From CAJXQU01 sp965223825 (lineage in GTDB: Bacteria > Pseudomonadota > Gammaproteobacteria > CAJXQU01): a stretch of DNA of 64,000 nucleotides. The stretch covers positions 868,001-932,000 of the forward strand of contig OZ245018.1 of NCBI GenBank assembly GCA_965223825.1, written 5' to 3'. Of this stretch, positions 16,431 through 24,777 are shown piece after piece (the stretch's first letter is position 1; each line of letters begins with the position of its first letter). The translations under genes were made by a program, and so were the position numbers. The notes beneath the pieces were generated by a model. The model was not told the DNA's origin and made no database searches. It was given only the letters and a program-made list of their open reading frames with translations.

Positions 16431-17654
16431 TTAAGAACCTGATCGGTTAAATATCCCTGTTATTACTTTCTTATCTGCTCTCAGGTTGTCCAGATAATCG
16501 GCCCACTGTTGCATCATGCGTTTGCGCTCTGGGAGATATTCAGCGTAGTTATAAGCGGCTCGAACATTGTCCCGTTCTGCATGGGCAAGCTGTCTCTCTA
16601 TCCAATCACGGTTAAAGCCTTGTTCATTCAAAAGGGTGGATGCCATGCTCCTGAAACCGTGGCCTGTCATCTCTTCTTTGGTGTACCCCATTCGTCGAAG
16701 CGCCGCCGTTACTGTATTTTCTGACATTGGGCGCTTATTGGTTCTTACGCTAGGGAATACATATCGGCTTTTGTGGGTGAGTGGATGTATTTCTTCGAGT
16801 ATTTCTCGTGCTTGCACAGAGAGTGGAACAATATGCATCTCGTTCATTTTCATTTTTTCAGCGGGAATGCGCCATTCTACGGCATCAAAATTTATTTCAT
16901 TCCATTCTGCATGGCGTAATTCACCAGGCCGAACAAATACGAGTGGAGCCAGTTTCAGGGCGCAACGTGCAATAAATGACCCTTCGTAAGCATCAATAGC
17001 CTGAAGTAACTCGCCTATACGGGCTGGCTCAGTAATGGATGCATGATGCTTTTTTCTGACAGGGGGAATAGCGCCTTTTAAATCTGCTGAAGGATCACGA
17101 ACAGCCTTGCCTGTTGCTACTGCATATCTGAAGATCTGACCACAATTTTGATGGGCGCGATGGGCTGTTTCGATGGCACCCCTGCTTTCAATCCGCTGAA
17201 GTACAGTTAACAGATCAGGGGCGGTCAGGCTGGCGATGTCTCGTTTGCCGATCCAAGGAAAAATATCTTTTTCTAATCGTCTAATGATTCTGTGAGCATG
17301 ACTATCCACCCACTTGGGTGAAAATTTGGTAAACCATTCTCGTGCAACATTTTCGAAACAATTCTCAATATTTTCAGCGTCACTATTTTTCTGGCTCTTT
17401 TTTAGCTCACCGGGATCGATATTGTTGTTAAGCAGTCTTTTCGCGTCGTCCCGCTTCCCTCTGGCTTGGGCTAAGGTCACATCAGGATATACCCCTAATG
17501 CGAGAAGCTTCTCCTTACCCCCAAAGCGGTATTTCAATCGCCAGTATTTCGAGCCATTGGGGTTTACGAGTAAAAACATCCCGCCACCATCAGCGAGCTT
17601 GTACGCTTTCCTTTCGGGTTTAGCGTTCTTTATTGTGGGGGCTGTTAATGGCAT
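16431..17654 (-). CDS. int: Tyrosine-type integrase of the tmRNA-integrated element
   Basis: This recombinase inserts and excises the element at the tmRNA 3' end. The N terminus (MPLTAPTIKNAKPERKAYKL, then the LKYRFGGKEKLLALG segment) is the DUF4102 arm-binding domain of P4-type integrases, followed by a core-binding domain. The catalytic domain keeps R (VFVRPGELR, near residue 242), HGFR near 337, the second H in QLAHAERD and the tyrosine nucleophile in YNYAEYLPERK. At 407 aa it is full length. It begins 166 bp from the tmRNA 3' end and runs away from it, the usual layout for this class. Confidence 0.93.
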   Translation of the reverse strand: MPLTAPTIKNAKPERKAYKLADGGGMFLLVNPNGSKYWRLKYRFGGKEKLLALGVYPDVTLAQARGKRDDAKRLLNNNIDPGELKKSQKNSDAENIENCFENVAREWFTKFSPKWVDSHAHRIIRRLEKDIFPWIGKRDIASLTAPDLLTVLQRIESRGAIETAHRAHQNCGQIFRYAVATGKAVRDPSADLKGAIPPVRKKHHASITEPARIGELLQAIDAYEGSFIARCALKLAPLVFVRPGELRHAEWNEINFDAVEWRIPAEKMKMNEMHIVPLSVQAREILEEIHPLTHKSRYVFPSVRTNKRPMSENTVTAALRRMGYTKEEMTGHGFRSMASTLLNEQGFNRDWIERQLAHAERDNVRAAYNYAEYLPERKRMMQQWADYLDNLRADKKVITGIFNRSGS

Positions 17655-17708
17655 TTGGGGGTATCACCACCTTGGGGTACACGATATACCCCCTAATATA
17701 CCCCCTAA
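17655..17708. promoter_or_regulatory. Integrase arm-type site cluster, right end (over the int promoter)
   Basis: Four TACCCC-type sites (17655, 17672, 17687, 17699; the first two inverted) stand just upstream of the int start. They match the cluster at 8010-8050. Lying over the int control region, they would let the integrase repress its own gene, as P4 integrase does; this is inference. Confidence 0.55.
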
Positions 17709-17750
17709 CAAAGCCGGTTTTCAATAGATGCCCTCGGACGTTATAGGCAT

Positions 17751-17795
17751 AAAAAAAGCCCACAACCCTTGTTTTATTTGAGGTTTGTGGACTTT
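17751..17795 (-). terminator. Replacement terminator for tmRNA, supplied by the element
   Basis: On the minus strand a 15-bp stem (AAAGTCCACAAACCT against AGGGTTGTGGGCTTT, two imperfect pairs, one of them G-T) is followed by a T-run. It starts about 25 bases after the tmRNA CCA end and lies inside the element. Confidence 0.75.
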
Positions 17796-17819
17796 CTTGG
17801 ATGGTGCTAGATGTTGAAA

Positions 17820-18186
17820 TGGTGGAGGCGGCGGGAATTGAACCCGCGTCCGCGGATCCTCCGCCTTTGGCTCTACATGCTTATTCAGTCTATTGTTTTA
17901 ACGTTATGCAACCCGACTGTCAGGGCAAACATAACGCGATTCCGGTTAAGGTTTTAGTGTAGCCGCGCCGGACGCACTTTTACACGATCCTGTATGAGTC
18001 GACGCCTGGAATCCGCATCGTACAGGCACGATATCGGTCAGACGGCACCCTACTGGGTATTAAGCAGCGAGTGCGTAGTTGTCGTCGTTGGCAACTAAAT
18101 AATTTACAACAGTGATTTACGAGGAATGTTGTCTCCTCGGCATGCACCTCAGGTTTTGCAATCCACGTCGAATCCAGATCGCCCCC
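17820..18186 (-). ncRNA. ssrA: tmRNA (transfer-messenger RNA)
   Basis: tmRNA rescues ribosomes stalled on broken messages by adding a degradation tag. The 5' end GGGGGCGAUCUGGAUUCGAC pairs with CGCCUCC before the encoded CCA at 17820, giving the acceptor stem. The T-arm (GGGUUCGAAUCCC-like, seen as gggaattgaaccc on the plus strand) is typical. The tag frame at 18060-18092 encodes ANDDNYALAA and stops with UAA; the resume codon is GCC. Length, 367 nt, is normal. An element has inserted at its 3' end and rebuilt that end. smpB, which encodes its protein partner, is 4 kb away. Confidence 0.97.
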
Positions 18187-18200
18187 AAAGTTGATTTCCT

Positions 18201-18206
18201 ATTATA
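18201..18206 (-). promoter_or_regulatory. -10 box of the ssrA promoter
   Basis: TATAAT on the minus strand ends 15 bases before the mature tmRNA 5' end, which leaves a short leader for RNase P to remove. A good -35 hexamer at 17 bp is not seen. Confidence 0.6.
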
Positions 18207-18430
18207 AGCCATATGAGGGCGATCAGCACGTTTTCAAGTTTGACGGTTTCTACCGACTTGGTGGCCTCGCCCCTATTGTCATGAAAGCTTCATCATTTCG
18301 CAGTAATTCATTCATCCCTAGGTAATGTTATTTATGTGTAATTGTCCCCGCTTAGTGAGCATCTCTTTGAAGGTTGAGTCTTCTTGAGGAAAGGGGTGCC
18401 ACATTACTTCTGATAAATTGGGGAATATCC

Positions 18431-20020
18431 ATGAAAAATACGGCTTTGAAGGCGATCAGTGCTGGCGTGATTGCTGCGGTTTCGCATACGTCATTTGCGG
18501 GAACAGATATTTATTTTAATCCTTTAACCCAGTCTGCGGCTGTTGCGACGGTTGAAGCAGATGCAGATGGTGTGAAGGGAACGCATTTCAATGAAATGTA
18601 CCATCCTTGGCAAGCACCTGCAGGCGTTTCTCAGGTTAACTTGACGAGCATGAGCGAGATCGAAGCGGATATGGCGCAATCGATTGTGCGGGTTGAAGGT
18701 TTGGGTTCTGGCGCGTCAATGTGGGACATGGTCGCATTCGATGAAACGGGTAAATATATATTTATTCCTCACGAGACTGCAATGGGTGCAGGTGTGTCTC
18801 GTTACAGTGTTGAAGACGACACAACAACGGTGCTTTTCTCTGGTGATGCGCAGGGTGTTCGTGGAGCAAATGCGGATTGGAGCAATGACTGGGGTGCGTT
18901 TGATCCAGCTACCTATACGCCGAACAAAACGTTGTTATTAGGTGAAGAATGGTCTGGCCAAGGTCGTTTAATGGAAGTTATTAACCCAATGGCTGCTCCC
19001 GAAAATATTCAAAAACGTGAATTGAATGTGATCCCTAATGTGTCACACGAAGGTCTGCGTTTTAATAAAAAAGGTGACACTTTGTATTTCGTTGATGAAT
19101 ACAATTCGGGTTCACTTTATAAAATTATTTTTAAAAATAAATCTGACTATAGCCAAGGCGGACAAGTCTTCGTTTTGTCTGTAAATGACTTTAATGGTGA
19201 TGCATCGAAGAACTGGAACGATGCCGCTAATGCGACAGCACCACGAACGGGTTACGCAACGTGGGTACCGATGACAGATGCTGATGGAAGTAAGTTAACC
19301 GAGATCGATCCGTTTAAAAATGGTATCTCAGCTGATTGCGATAATGTTGAAACGTTCGGTGGCCGATGTGCGGCAGACGAACTCAGCGGGACACCATTTG
19401 GTCGCCCAGAAGATATGGAAGTTGGCCAATTAAAAAATAACCGCGAAGTGGTTTATTTCACCGCCACGTCTGAAGCGGCGGTTTATTCTGTTGAAGAAGT
19501 CAGTTATGACTCTGCGATTGTACGCGTGCTAGCGAGTGAAGAAACAACGCCTAAAAACTGGGGGTTCCCAGCAACAACGGGCGTACTGAATTCACCAGAT
19601 AACTTAGCGCAAGATGCACTGGGTAATATCTACGTGATCGAAGATGCACCAAACGGTAATAACGTCGGTGGTGACATTTGGTTTGTTCGCGATACAAACA
19701 GCGACGGTGTTGCAGAATCATTAGATCATTTTATGAGCCTTGCCGCCGACGGTGCTGAGCACACAGGTATGATTTTTAATCCGCAAAACCCGACACAATT
19801 TGTTGTTTCGGTTCAGCATCCTGACAGTACTGATCTCAGTGCTTATCCAGAAGGTTATGGTGATGCATTGTGGTTATTCGATATTGAAGCTGTGGTTCCT
19901 GCGCAATGTAATGAAACTTCTGTTCGTGCTAAAGGGGTTAAAAACTGCGAATGGGGTCGTGATAACAATCTCGTGAAAAAGTTAGATCAAGCTGCAATGC
20001 GAGCTAATCGCCAACGATAA
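18431..20020 (+). CDS. Secreted DUF839/PhoX-like beta-propeller protein
   Basis: The 529-aa product has a signal peptide that should be cut after HTSFA near residue 23. The body is rich in D and N and carries segments typical of the DUF839/PhoX family: MWDMVAFDETGKYIFIPHE, NKTLLLGEEW, NVSHEGLRFNKKGDTLYFVD and FGRPEDMEVG. PhoX enzymes are calcium- and iron-dependent periplasmic phosphatases, but many DUF839 proteins have no proven activity, so I do not call it an alkaline phosphatase. The start at 18431 is preceded by GGGGA and gives the signal peptide; a longer TTG-initiated frame is unlikely. A terminator follows, and a c-type haem protein gene lies next downstream. Confidence 0.8.
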   Translation: MKNTALKAISAGVIAAVSHTSFAGTDIYFNPLTQSAAVATVEADADGVKGTHFNEMYHPWQAPAGVSQVNLTSMSEIEADMAQSIVRVEGLGSGASMWDMVAFDETGKYIFIPHETAMGAGVSRYSVEDDTTTVLFSGDAQGVRGANADWSNDWGAFDPATYTPNKTLLLGEEWSGQGRLMEVINPMAAPENIQKRELNVIPNVSHEGLRFNKKGDTLYFVDEYNSGSLYKIIFKNKSDYSQGGQVFVLSVNDFNGDASKNWNDAANATAPRTGYATWVPMTDADGSKLTEIDPFKNGISADCDNVETFGGRCAADELSGTPFGRPEDMEVGQLKNNREVVYFTATSEAAVYSVEEVSYDSAIVRVLASEETTPKNWGFPATTGVLNSPDNLAQDALGNIYVIEDAPNGNNVGGDIWFVRDTNSDGVAESLDHFMSLAADGAEHTGMIFNPQNPTQFVVSVQHPDSTDLSAYPEGYGDALWLFDIEAVVPAQCNETSVRAKGVKNCEWGRDNNLVKKLDQAAMRANRQR

Positions 20021-20091
20021 AATTAAATGAAAATAATGATTTTCAAGTTAGTTGATTGTTGAAGTTATTATTTAATTTTTTTTCCGACTTT

Positions 20092-20125
20092 AAGCGCCTG
20101 TTTTACCACAGGCGCTTTCTTATTT
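20092..20125 (+). terminator. Rho-independent terminator after the DUF839 gene
   Basis: A perfect 9-bp stem aagcgcctg/caggcgctt with an 8-base loop is followed by a T-rich stretch (tcttattt). It separates the DUF839 gene from the haem protein gene. Confidence 0.85.
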
Positions 20126-20187
20126 GAGCATAAGCAAAAATTCATTATTTTCTTTAACGATTTTGCTTTATTCATAGGGATGTTTTT

Positions 20188-21894
20188 ATGAAAGCGCAAA
20201 CGCTTTTAGCGAGTGTAATGTTGGCGTTTAGCCTTGTTATTATTTCAATACTGCAGTCCATACAAGCCGTTGATGTACAGGCTGAACAGACCATTTCAGT
20301 TTCTGATCAAGTCACGCCTTACCATGAGCAGATTATTGAGAAAAACAAAAAAAATGATTCTGTCATTGCGAGTAAATTAGCGGTGCACCCAGTAACATCG
20401 GTGTACAACCGTGAAGCGATCATTCCACCCATGTGCTATACAAAAACGGAAGGAAAACATAACCCTTGTTACGTTTGCCATCAAAACCCACAAAAAGGGA
20501 GAGAAAATAAAATGGCCGATGGTGATCTGCAGATTGCTTATAGTTTTAGTGATCTTGGTATGAAAAACCATTGGGAAAATTTGAATGAAGATCGCACATC
20601 ACGTGTTGCAGGAATTTCTGATCAAGCCATTTTGGAATGGATCGATCAGGATAATTATTCAGAACTGCCTGAACGTTTAGAAACGGCTGGTTTTAAAGGA
20701 TGGATTCCAGATCTAAAAAATTTAGACAAAGGAGCTGATGCGTTTGCTGAAGATGGGTTTGCAAAGGATGAAAGTCATTGGGTTGCATTTAATTACAAGC
20801 CATTCCCAAGTACATTCTGGCCAACGAATGGAAATACGGATGATGTGATGATTCGTTTGGATGAAGCATATCGAACGAATGATCAGGCTGAGTATGTAAA
20901 AGATATTTATGTGGCGAATCTTGCGATTGTCGAGGCGAATATTAAAGAATTAAATTCCATTTCAACATTGTTAATTGATGAGCGGTTGATTAATGCAGAT
21001 CTGAATAACGACGGTCAATTAAGTCAAATCAAAGAAATCACGAAAGTCGATCACTATGTCGGTGCGGCGAAATCGCATTTTTTACAAAAAGGTACTTATC
21101 CGCAAAAAACAGAATTTTTACATACTGTGCGTTATTTGGGCATTGATGATCAAGGGCAGGTTGGTGTTTCACGACGTATGAAAGAAGTACGTTATTTAAA
21201 AAAATGGGTTGCGCATCCGCTCGTTGCTTTAACAGAATATTATCGCGAAGAGGGTTATGAAAAAGATGCCGGGAATTTACCGGGATATGCCAATGTTCAA
21301 GATCATGGTTTAGATAATGGAATGGGTTGGTCAGTGTCAGGTTTTATAGAAGATAAACAAGGACGCTTGCGTACTTATACATTTGAAGAAAACCTTGCCT
21401 GCATGGGGTGTCATAACTCGATCGGTTCGACGATTGATAAAACGTTTGCATTTCCACGCAAGATCGATGGCGCAGCGGGTTGGGGGTATATTGATCTCAA
21501 CGGTATGCCTGATGCAGCGAATCGTAACGAAACGCAAGGTGAAATCCTGACTTACTTCCAACGCGTCGGTGGCGGCGGTGAGTTTCGAAGCAATCCTGAA
21601 ATGCAATCGCGATGGTTCAATGCGGATGGTTCAGTGAATATTGAAGCAGTCAAATCTGCACAAGATGTATACGCGTTGATCACGCCGTCCAGAGAACGCG
21701 CGCTGATGCTGAATAAAGCCTATCGCACAATTGTGGCGGATCAGGATTATATTTATGGGAAAGAGGCATTCGTTACTCAGCCAGAAAATGTTTATCAGGA
21801 AATTGACAACGAATCGTCCCCCACATTACCGCTAGAGTTATTTTATAACTGGGATCTTCGTTTGAACTGGCCACAACCGATCACGCAAAAATAA
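20188..21894 (+). CDS. Secreted c-type haem protein, uncharacterised
   Basis: The 568-aa product has an N-terminal signal sequence or anchor (hydrophobic residues 6-24). Two haem-attachment motifs are visible: CYVCH near residues 94-98 and CMGCH near 405-409. A third cysteine precedes the first motif (PPMCYTKTEGKHNPC). This suggests a periplasmic di-haem protein, but the large region between the haems (about 300 aa) resembles nothing I know. It has its own leader and follows the terminator of the DUF839 gene, so the two genes are neighbours but probably separate transcripts. An electron-transfer or oxidase role is possible. Confidence 0.7.
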   Translation: MKAQTLLASVMLAFSLVIISILQSIQAVDVQAEQTISVSDQVTPYHEQIIEKNKKNDSVIASKLAVHPVTSVYNREAIIPPMCYTKTEGKHNPCYVCHQNPQKGRENKMADGDLQIAYSFSDLGMKNHWENLNEDRTSRVAGISDQAILEWIDQDNYSELPERLETAGFKGWIPDLKNLDKGADAFAEDGFAKDESHWVAFNYKPFPSTFWPTNGNTDDVMIRLDEAYRTNDQAEYVKDIYVANLAIVEANIKELNSISTLLIDERLINADLNNDGQLSQIKEITKVDHYVGAAKSHFLQKGTYPQKTEFLHTVRYLGIDDQGQVGVSRRMKEVRYLKKWVAHPLVALTEYYREEGYEKDAGNLPGYANVQDHGLDNGMGWSVSGFIEDKQGRLRTYTFEENLACMGCHNSIGSTIDKTFAFPRKIDGAAGWGYIDLNGMPDAANRNETQGEILTYFQRVGGGGEFRSNPEMQSRWFNADGSVNIEAVKSAQDVYALITPSRERALMLNKAYRTIVADQDYIYGKEAFVTQPENVYQEIDNESSPTLPLELFYNWDLRLNWPQPITQK

Positions 21895-21923
21895 ATTGTT
21901 TGAAAGTGATTGGATGGTGTAAT

Positions 21924-21975
21924 ACCCGATCAGATTAATTTAAGAAAAGTGATCTGATCGGGTTATCTGTTTTTC
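21924..21975 (+). terminator. Terminator hairpin between the haem protein gene and smpB
   Basis: A perfect 12-bp stem acccgatcagat/atctgatcgggt (21924-21935 and 21952-21963) with a 16-base loop is followed on the plus strand by tatctgttttt. It abuts the smpB stop and may serve both converging genes. Confidence 0.7.
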
Positions 21976-22439
21976 ATGATTCGGGCTTTTTCACGTCCCC
22001 AATCGCGATCCTTATCTGCGGCGCGTTTGTCGTGTAGTTGCTTACCTTTTGCAAGCCCAATCTCCAATTTCACGCGGCCTTTGCTCCAGTACATGGCAAG
22101 CGGCACGATCGTGTAACCCTTACGTTCGACAGCGCCGATCAGCTTTGCCAGCTCGTGCCGGTGCAGCAAGAGTTTTTTGATACGCATGGATTCAGGTCTG
22201 ATGTGTGACGAGGCTGAAAGTAGCGGTGTGATGATCACATTACTGACAAACGCCTCGGCATTTTTCAGAAAGGCGTGACTGTCCCTGATCTGCACTTTAC
22301 CTGCGCGCAGACTTTTTACTTCCCACCCTTCAAGCACTAAACCAGCCTCGAATTTGTCTTCGATATGGTAGTCATGCCGCGCTTTTTTATTCAGCGCGAT
22401 CGTGCTTGATTCGCTTTTTGGTTTCTTTTTTCCGGCCAT
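21963..22439 (-). CDS. smpB: SsrA-binding protein SmpB
   Basis: SmpB binds tmRNA and delivers it to stalled ribosomes, filling the empty mRNA channel with its C-terminal tail. The 158-aa product has the full family sequence: NKKARHDYHIEDKFEAGLVL, EGWEVKSLRAGKVQIRDSHA, LAMYWSKGRVKLEIGLAKGK and the basic tail DKRAADKDRDWGREKARIMK. It is complete and unremarkable. It lies about 4 kb from ssrA, separated by the DUF839 and haem protein genes, and is divergent from the transporter gene upstream. Confidence 0.98.
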   Translation of the reverse strand: MAGKKKPKSESSTIALNKKARHDYHIEDKFEAGLVLEGWEVKSLRAGKVQIRDSHAFLKNAEAFVSNVIITPLLSASSHIRPESMRIKKLLLHRHELAKLIGAVERKGYTIVPLAMYWSKGRVKLEIGLAKGKQLHDKRAADKDRDWGREKARIMKNR

Positions 22440-22576
22440 AACCGCGCATTATATCAAATGTATGGAAAACAGATGCAGATTTGATTTGCCATGGAGAAAT
22501 TGGTCAGCTCGCCGAGCGAGATTGGATAATTATTCTAAGGCACGGCATACTTTTGGATAAAAAAGGGCAGGTATTT

Positions 22577-23956
22577 ATGACGGGAAAGCGAGAGTCTATT
22601 CATGGGGAATGGTCATCGCGAGGCGCATTTGTGTTGGCCGCCTCGGGTTGTGCTGTTGGTTTGGGGAATATTTGGAAGTTTCCTTATATCGCCGGTGAGA
22701 ATGGCGGCGGTGCATTCGTTCTTGTTTACCTAGCTTGCATCTGCTTGATCGGAATTCCTATCATGATGGCGGAAGTGATGATCGGTCGGCGCGGTCGGCA
22801 AAACCCGGTTATGACGATGAAAACCCTTGCTTATGAAGAGGATAAGTCACCCGCTTGGAAATACTTAGGCTACATGGGAGTGATCGCCGGGTTTCTGATC
22901 TTGTCTTATTACAGTGTGATCGCGGGTTGGGCACTGTCCTACGTCGTTGAATCAATGAGCGGCACGTTTTCGAACTCCACAGCGGATGATGTCGGGCTAG
23001 TGTTTGCTGATCTGATCGCTTCACCGATAAGTTTAATTGCTTGGCATACTGTCTTTATGGTGATGACGATGTTCATTGTTGCACGCGGCGTTGAGCGGGG
23101 ACTAGAACAGGCCGTGCGATTTCTGATGCCGGGTATGTTCATTATTCTCATTCTGCTTGTAGCCTATGCCATGGTAGAAGGTGATTTTATGCAAGGTCTG
23201 ACATTTTTATTTAACCCCGATTTCAGTAAATTGCATTGGGGGTCTGTGCTAACTGCAATGGGACATGCATTTTTCACTCTCTCCTTAGGGATGGGGGCGA
23301 TAATGGTCTATGGAGCTTATTTACCGGGCAAAGCGTCCATCGCAAGCACGACGTTTATGGTGGGGGCTGCGGATACATTAATCGCTTTGCTGGCCGGGAT
23401 GGCGATCTTCCCCATTGTGTTCGCAAATAATCTCGAGCCGGGAGCTGGGCCAGGGTTGGTTTTCCAAACACTGCCAATTGCATTTGGACAGATGCCCGGT
23501 GGTGTGATCGTCGCGACGTTATTTTTCGTGATGCTTGTTTTTGCCGCATGGTCTTCTGCCATTTCTCTGATCGAACCCGCAGTGACATGGCTGGTTGAAC
23601 GGAAGAATATGACACGCAATAAAGCCGCAGTAATTTCTGGTATTTTTACTTGGGTGCTCGGTCTCGGGACGGTCCTGTCTTTCAATCATTGGGCCTTTTC
23701 ATTCTCTTTTGCAGGCGAAGAAAAAAGCGGTGGTTTTTTCGATGTGATTGATATTCTCACCGCAAATTTGATGCTGCCGCTAGGTGGCCTCTTGATCGCC
23801 GTCTTCGCGGCATGGAAAATGTCCACCGCTTCCAGCACTGATGAACTAGACATGTCATCGCAGGCTTTCGGTTATCGTTTGTGGCGGTTTTTGTTGCGCT
23901 ATATCACGCCGATCGCGGTGATTATTATCTTGTTGAAAGCACTCGGTATCTTTTAA
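22577..23956 (+). CDS. Sodium-dependent transporter of the SNF (NSS) family
   Basis: This family moves amino acids or similar solutes into the cell with sodium. The N terminus WSSRGAFVLAASGCAVGLGN, then IWKFPYIAGENGGGAFVLVY, is the classic NSS TM1 with its unwound ion-binding GLGN segment. About 11-12 membrane helices follow over 459 aa, ending ITPIAVIIILLKALGIF. The start at 22577 matches the usual distance to TM1 and follows agggcagg; an earlier TTG would add 32 untypical residues. The substrate cannot be told from sequence. The gene lies 20 bp before ratA. Confidence 0.9.
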   Translation: MTGKRESIHGEWSSRGAFVLAASGCAVGLGNIWKFPYIAGENGGGAFVLVYLACICLIGIPIMMAEVMIGRRGRQNPVMTMKTLAYEEDKSPAWKYLGYMGVIAGFLILSYYSVIAGWALSYVVESMSGTFSNSTADDVGLVFADLIASPISLIAWHTVFMVMTMFIVARGVERGLEQAVRFLMPGMFIILILLVAYAMVEGDFMQGLTFLFNPDFSKLHWGSVLTAMGHAFFTLSLGMGAIMVYGAYLPGKASIASTTFMVGAADTLIALLAGMAIFPIVFANNLEPGAGPGLVFQTLPIAFGQMPGGVIVATLFFVMLVFAAWSSAISLIEPAVTWLVERKNMTRNKAAVISGIFTWVLGLGTVLSFNHWAFSFSFAGEEKSGGFFDVIDILTANLMLPLGGLLIAVFAAWKMSTASSTDELDMSSQAFGYRLWRFLLRYITPIAVIIILLKALGIF

Positions 23957-23976
23957 GCCAGGATTACATCCAACAC

Positions 23977-24408
23977 ATGAGTAAAATTAACAAGCGGGTT
24001 CTCGTGCCTTATACGCCGGCGCAAATGTACGAGCTGGTGAATGATGTGCAGCATTATCCAGAATTCCTCCCTTGGTGTGATCACGTTACCGTGATCAGCC
24101 GCGATGAACAGCAAATCCGCGCAGAAGTTGGCGTGAGTAAAGGTCGTATTCGTCAAGCGTTTACGACCCAAAATAGCATGCAGCCAAATCGTGAAATCGA
24201 AATGCGTTTAGTCGATGGGCCATTCAAAAAGCTCTACGGTTTATGGCGTTTCGAGCCGGTGGGGGAGACTGGCTGTGAAGTGAATTTCGAAATGGAGTTT
24301 GAATTCGCGAAGGGCTTGCTCGGGTTTGGTTTTAGTAAAATATTTGGCGGGATCGCAAACACTTTGGTTGATGCCTTCATACAACGCGCTAAACAAGTGT
24401 ATGGATAA
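23977..24408 (+). CDS. ratA: RatA/START-like polyketide cyclase family protein
   Basis: The 143-aa product begins MSKINKRVLVPYTPAQMYEL and continues VNDVQHYPEFLPWCDHVTV; it ends GGIANTLVDAFIQRAKQVYG. This is the START-fold family of E. coli RatA and yeast Coq10, which bind a hydrophobic ligand such as ubiquinone; E. coli RatA has also been reported to block 70S ribosome assembly. The start at 23977 gives the family N terminus. The gene overlaps rnfH by 8 bp, the standard gammaproteobacterial arrangement beside smpB. Confidence 0.95.
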   Translation: MSKINKRVLVPYTPAQMYELVNDVQHYPEFLPWCDHVTVISRDEQQIRAEVGVSKGRIRQAFTTQNSMQPNREIEMRLVDGPFKKLYGLWRFEPVGETGCEVNFEMEFEFAKGLLGFGFSKIFGGIANTLVDAFIQRAKQVYG

Positions 24409-24673
24409 AATTTTTGTCGCCTACGCCAATGAGGACCAGCAAGTTGAGCTGGCGTTATCCTTTATTGAAGGGGAGACCGTGGCCGCTGCGATTAGTCGAT
24501 CGGGCGTGCTTGAACAATTTCCAGAAATTGATATGAAGGTGAATAAAGTGGGTATTTACAGCCGAATATGTTCGGCTGATCAGGTACTTGAAGAACGTGA
24601 CCGGATTGAAATTTATCGACCACTTAAGATTGATCCAAAACAGGCGCGCCGTGATCGAGCTAAACGGGGTTAA
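24401..24673 (+). CDS. rnfH: RnfH family ubiquitin-like protein (RatB)
   Basis: The 90-aa product (MDKIFVAYANEDQQVELALS, then VGIYSRICSADQVLEERDRI, EIYRPLKIDPKQARRDRA) is full length for the RnfH/RatB family, which has a beta-grasp fold. The role of the family is uncertain; it was named for proximity to rnf genes and is otherwise found beside ratA. The ATG lies inside the ratA end, so translation is coupled. Confidence 0.95.
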   Translation: MDKIFVAYANEDQQVELALSFIEGETVAAAISRSGVLEQFPEIDMKVNKVGIYSRICSADQVLEERDRIEIYRPLKIDPKQARRDRAKRG

Positions 24674-24777
24674 GCGCACGTTGTTTTGATCATACCGTTG
24701 TCAAAGCCAATTGGCTCTGAATTCGGTCCTAGCCGAGAATTAACCAATACTGATCAAATTGAAGATTAGTACTTGGT

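Larger units (their letters stand above)
7933..17833. mobile_element. Integrated genetic element in the tmRNA gene (about 9.9 kb)
   Basis: The element is bounded by the direct repeat of the tmRNA 3' end at 7933-7945 and 17820-17833. Its tyrosine integrase lies next to the intact tmRNA, as in P4/CP4-57-like islands. TACCCCC-type repeats lie just inside both ends. Contents are phage relics (tape measure, small terminase), a TIGR04255 cassette, an AlpA-led operon, iterons, a 441-aa cargo gene and the integrase. No structural phage set remains, so it is a decayed prophage or a satellite-like island and not a complete phage. Excision still looks possible because int and both ends are present, though the one-base core difference may lower it. 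Confidence 0.75.

Noticed and set aside
17820..17880. tRNA gene
   Set aside because: The T-arm and CCA end belong to tmRNA; the 5' half lies 300 bases away and a tag frame is present.
22481..22576. Longer N terminus for the SNF transporter
   Set aside because: It would need a TTG start and add 32 residues that the family lacks.
24675..24777. Terminator between rnfH and bamE
   Set aside because: Small inverted repeats exist (agccaattggct), but there is no stable stem followed by a T-run.
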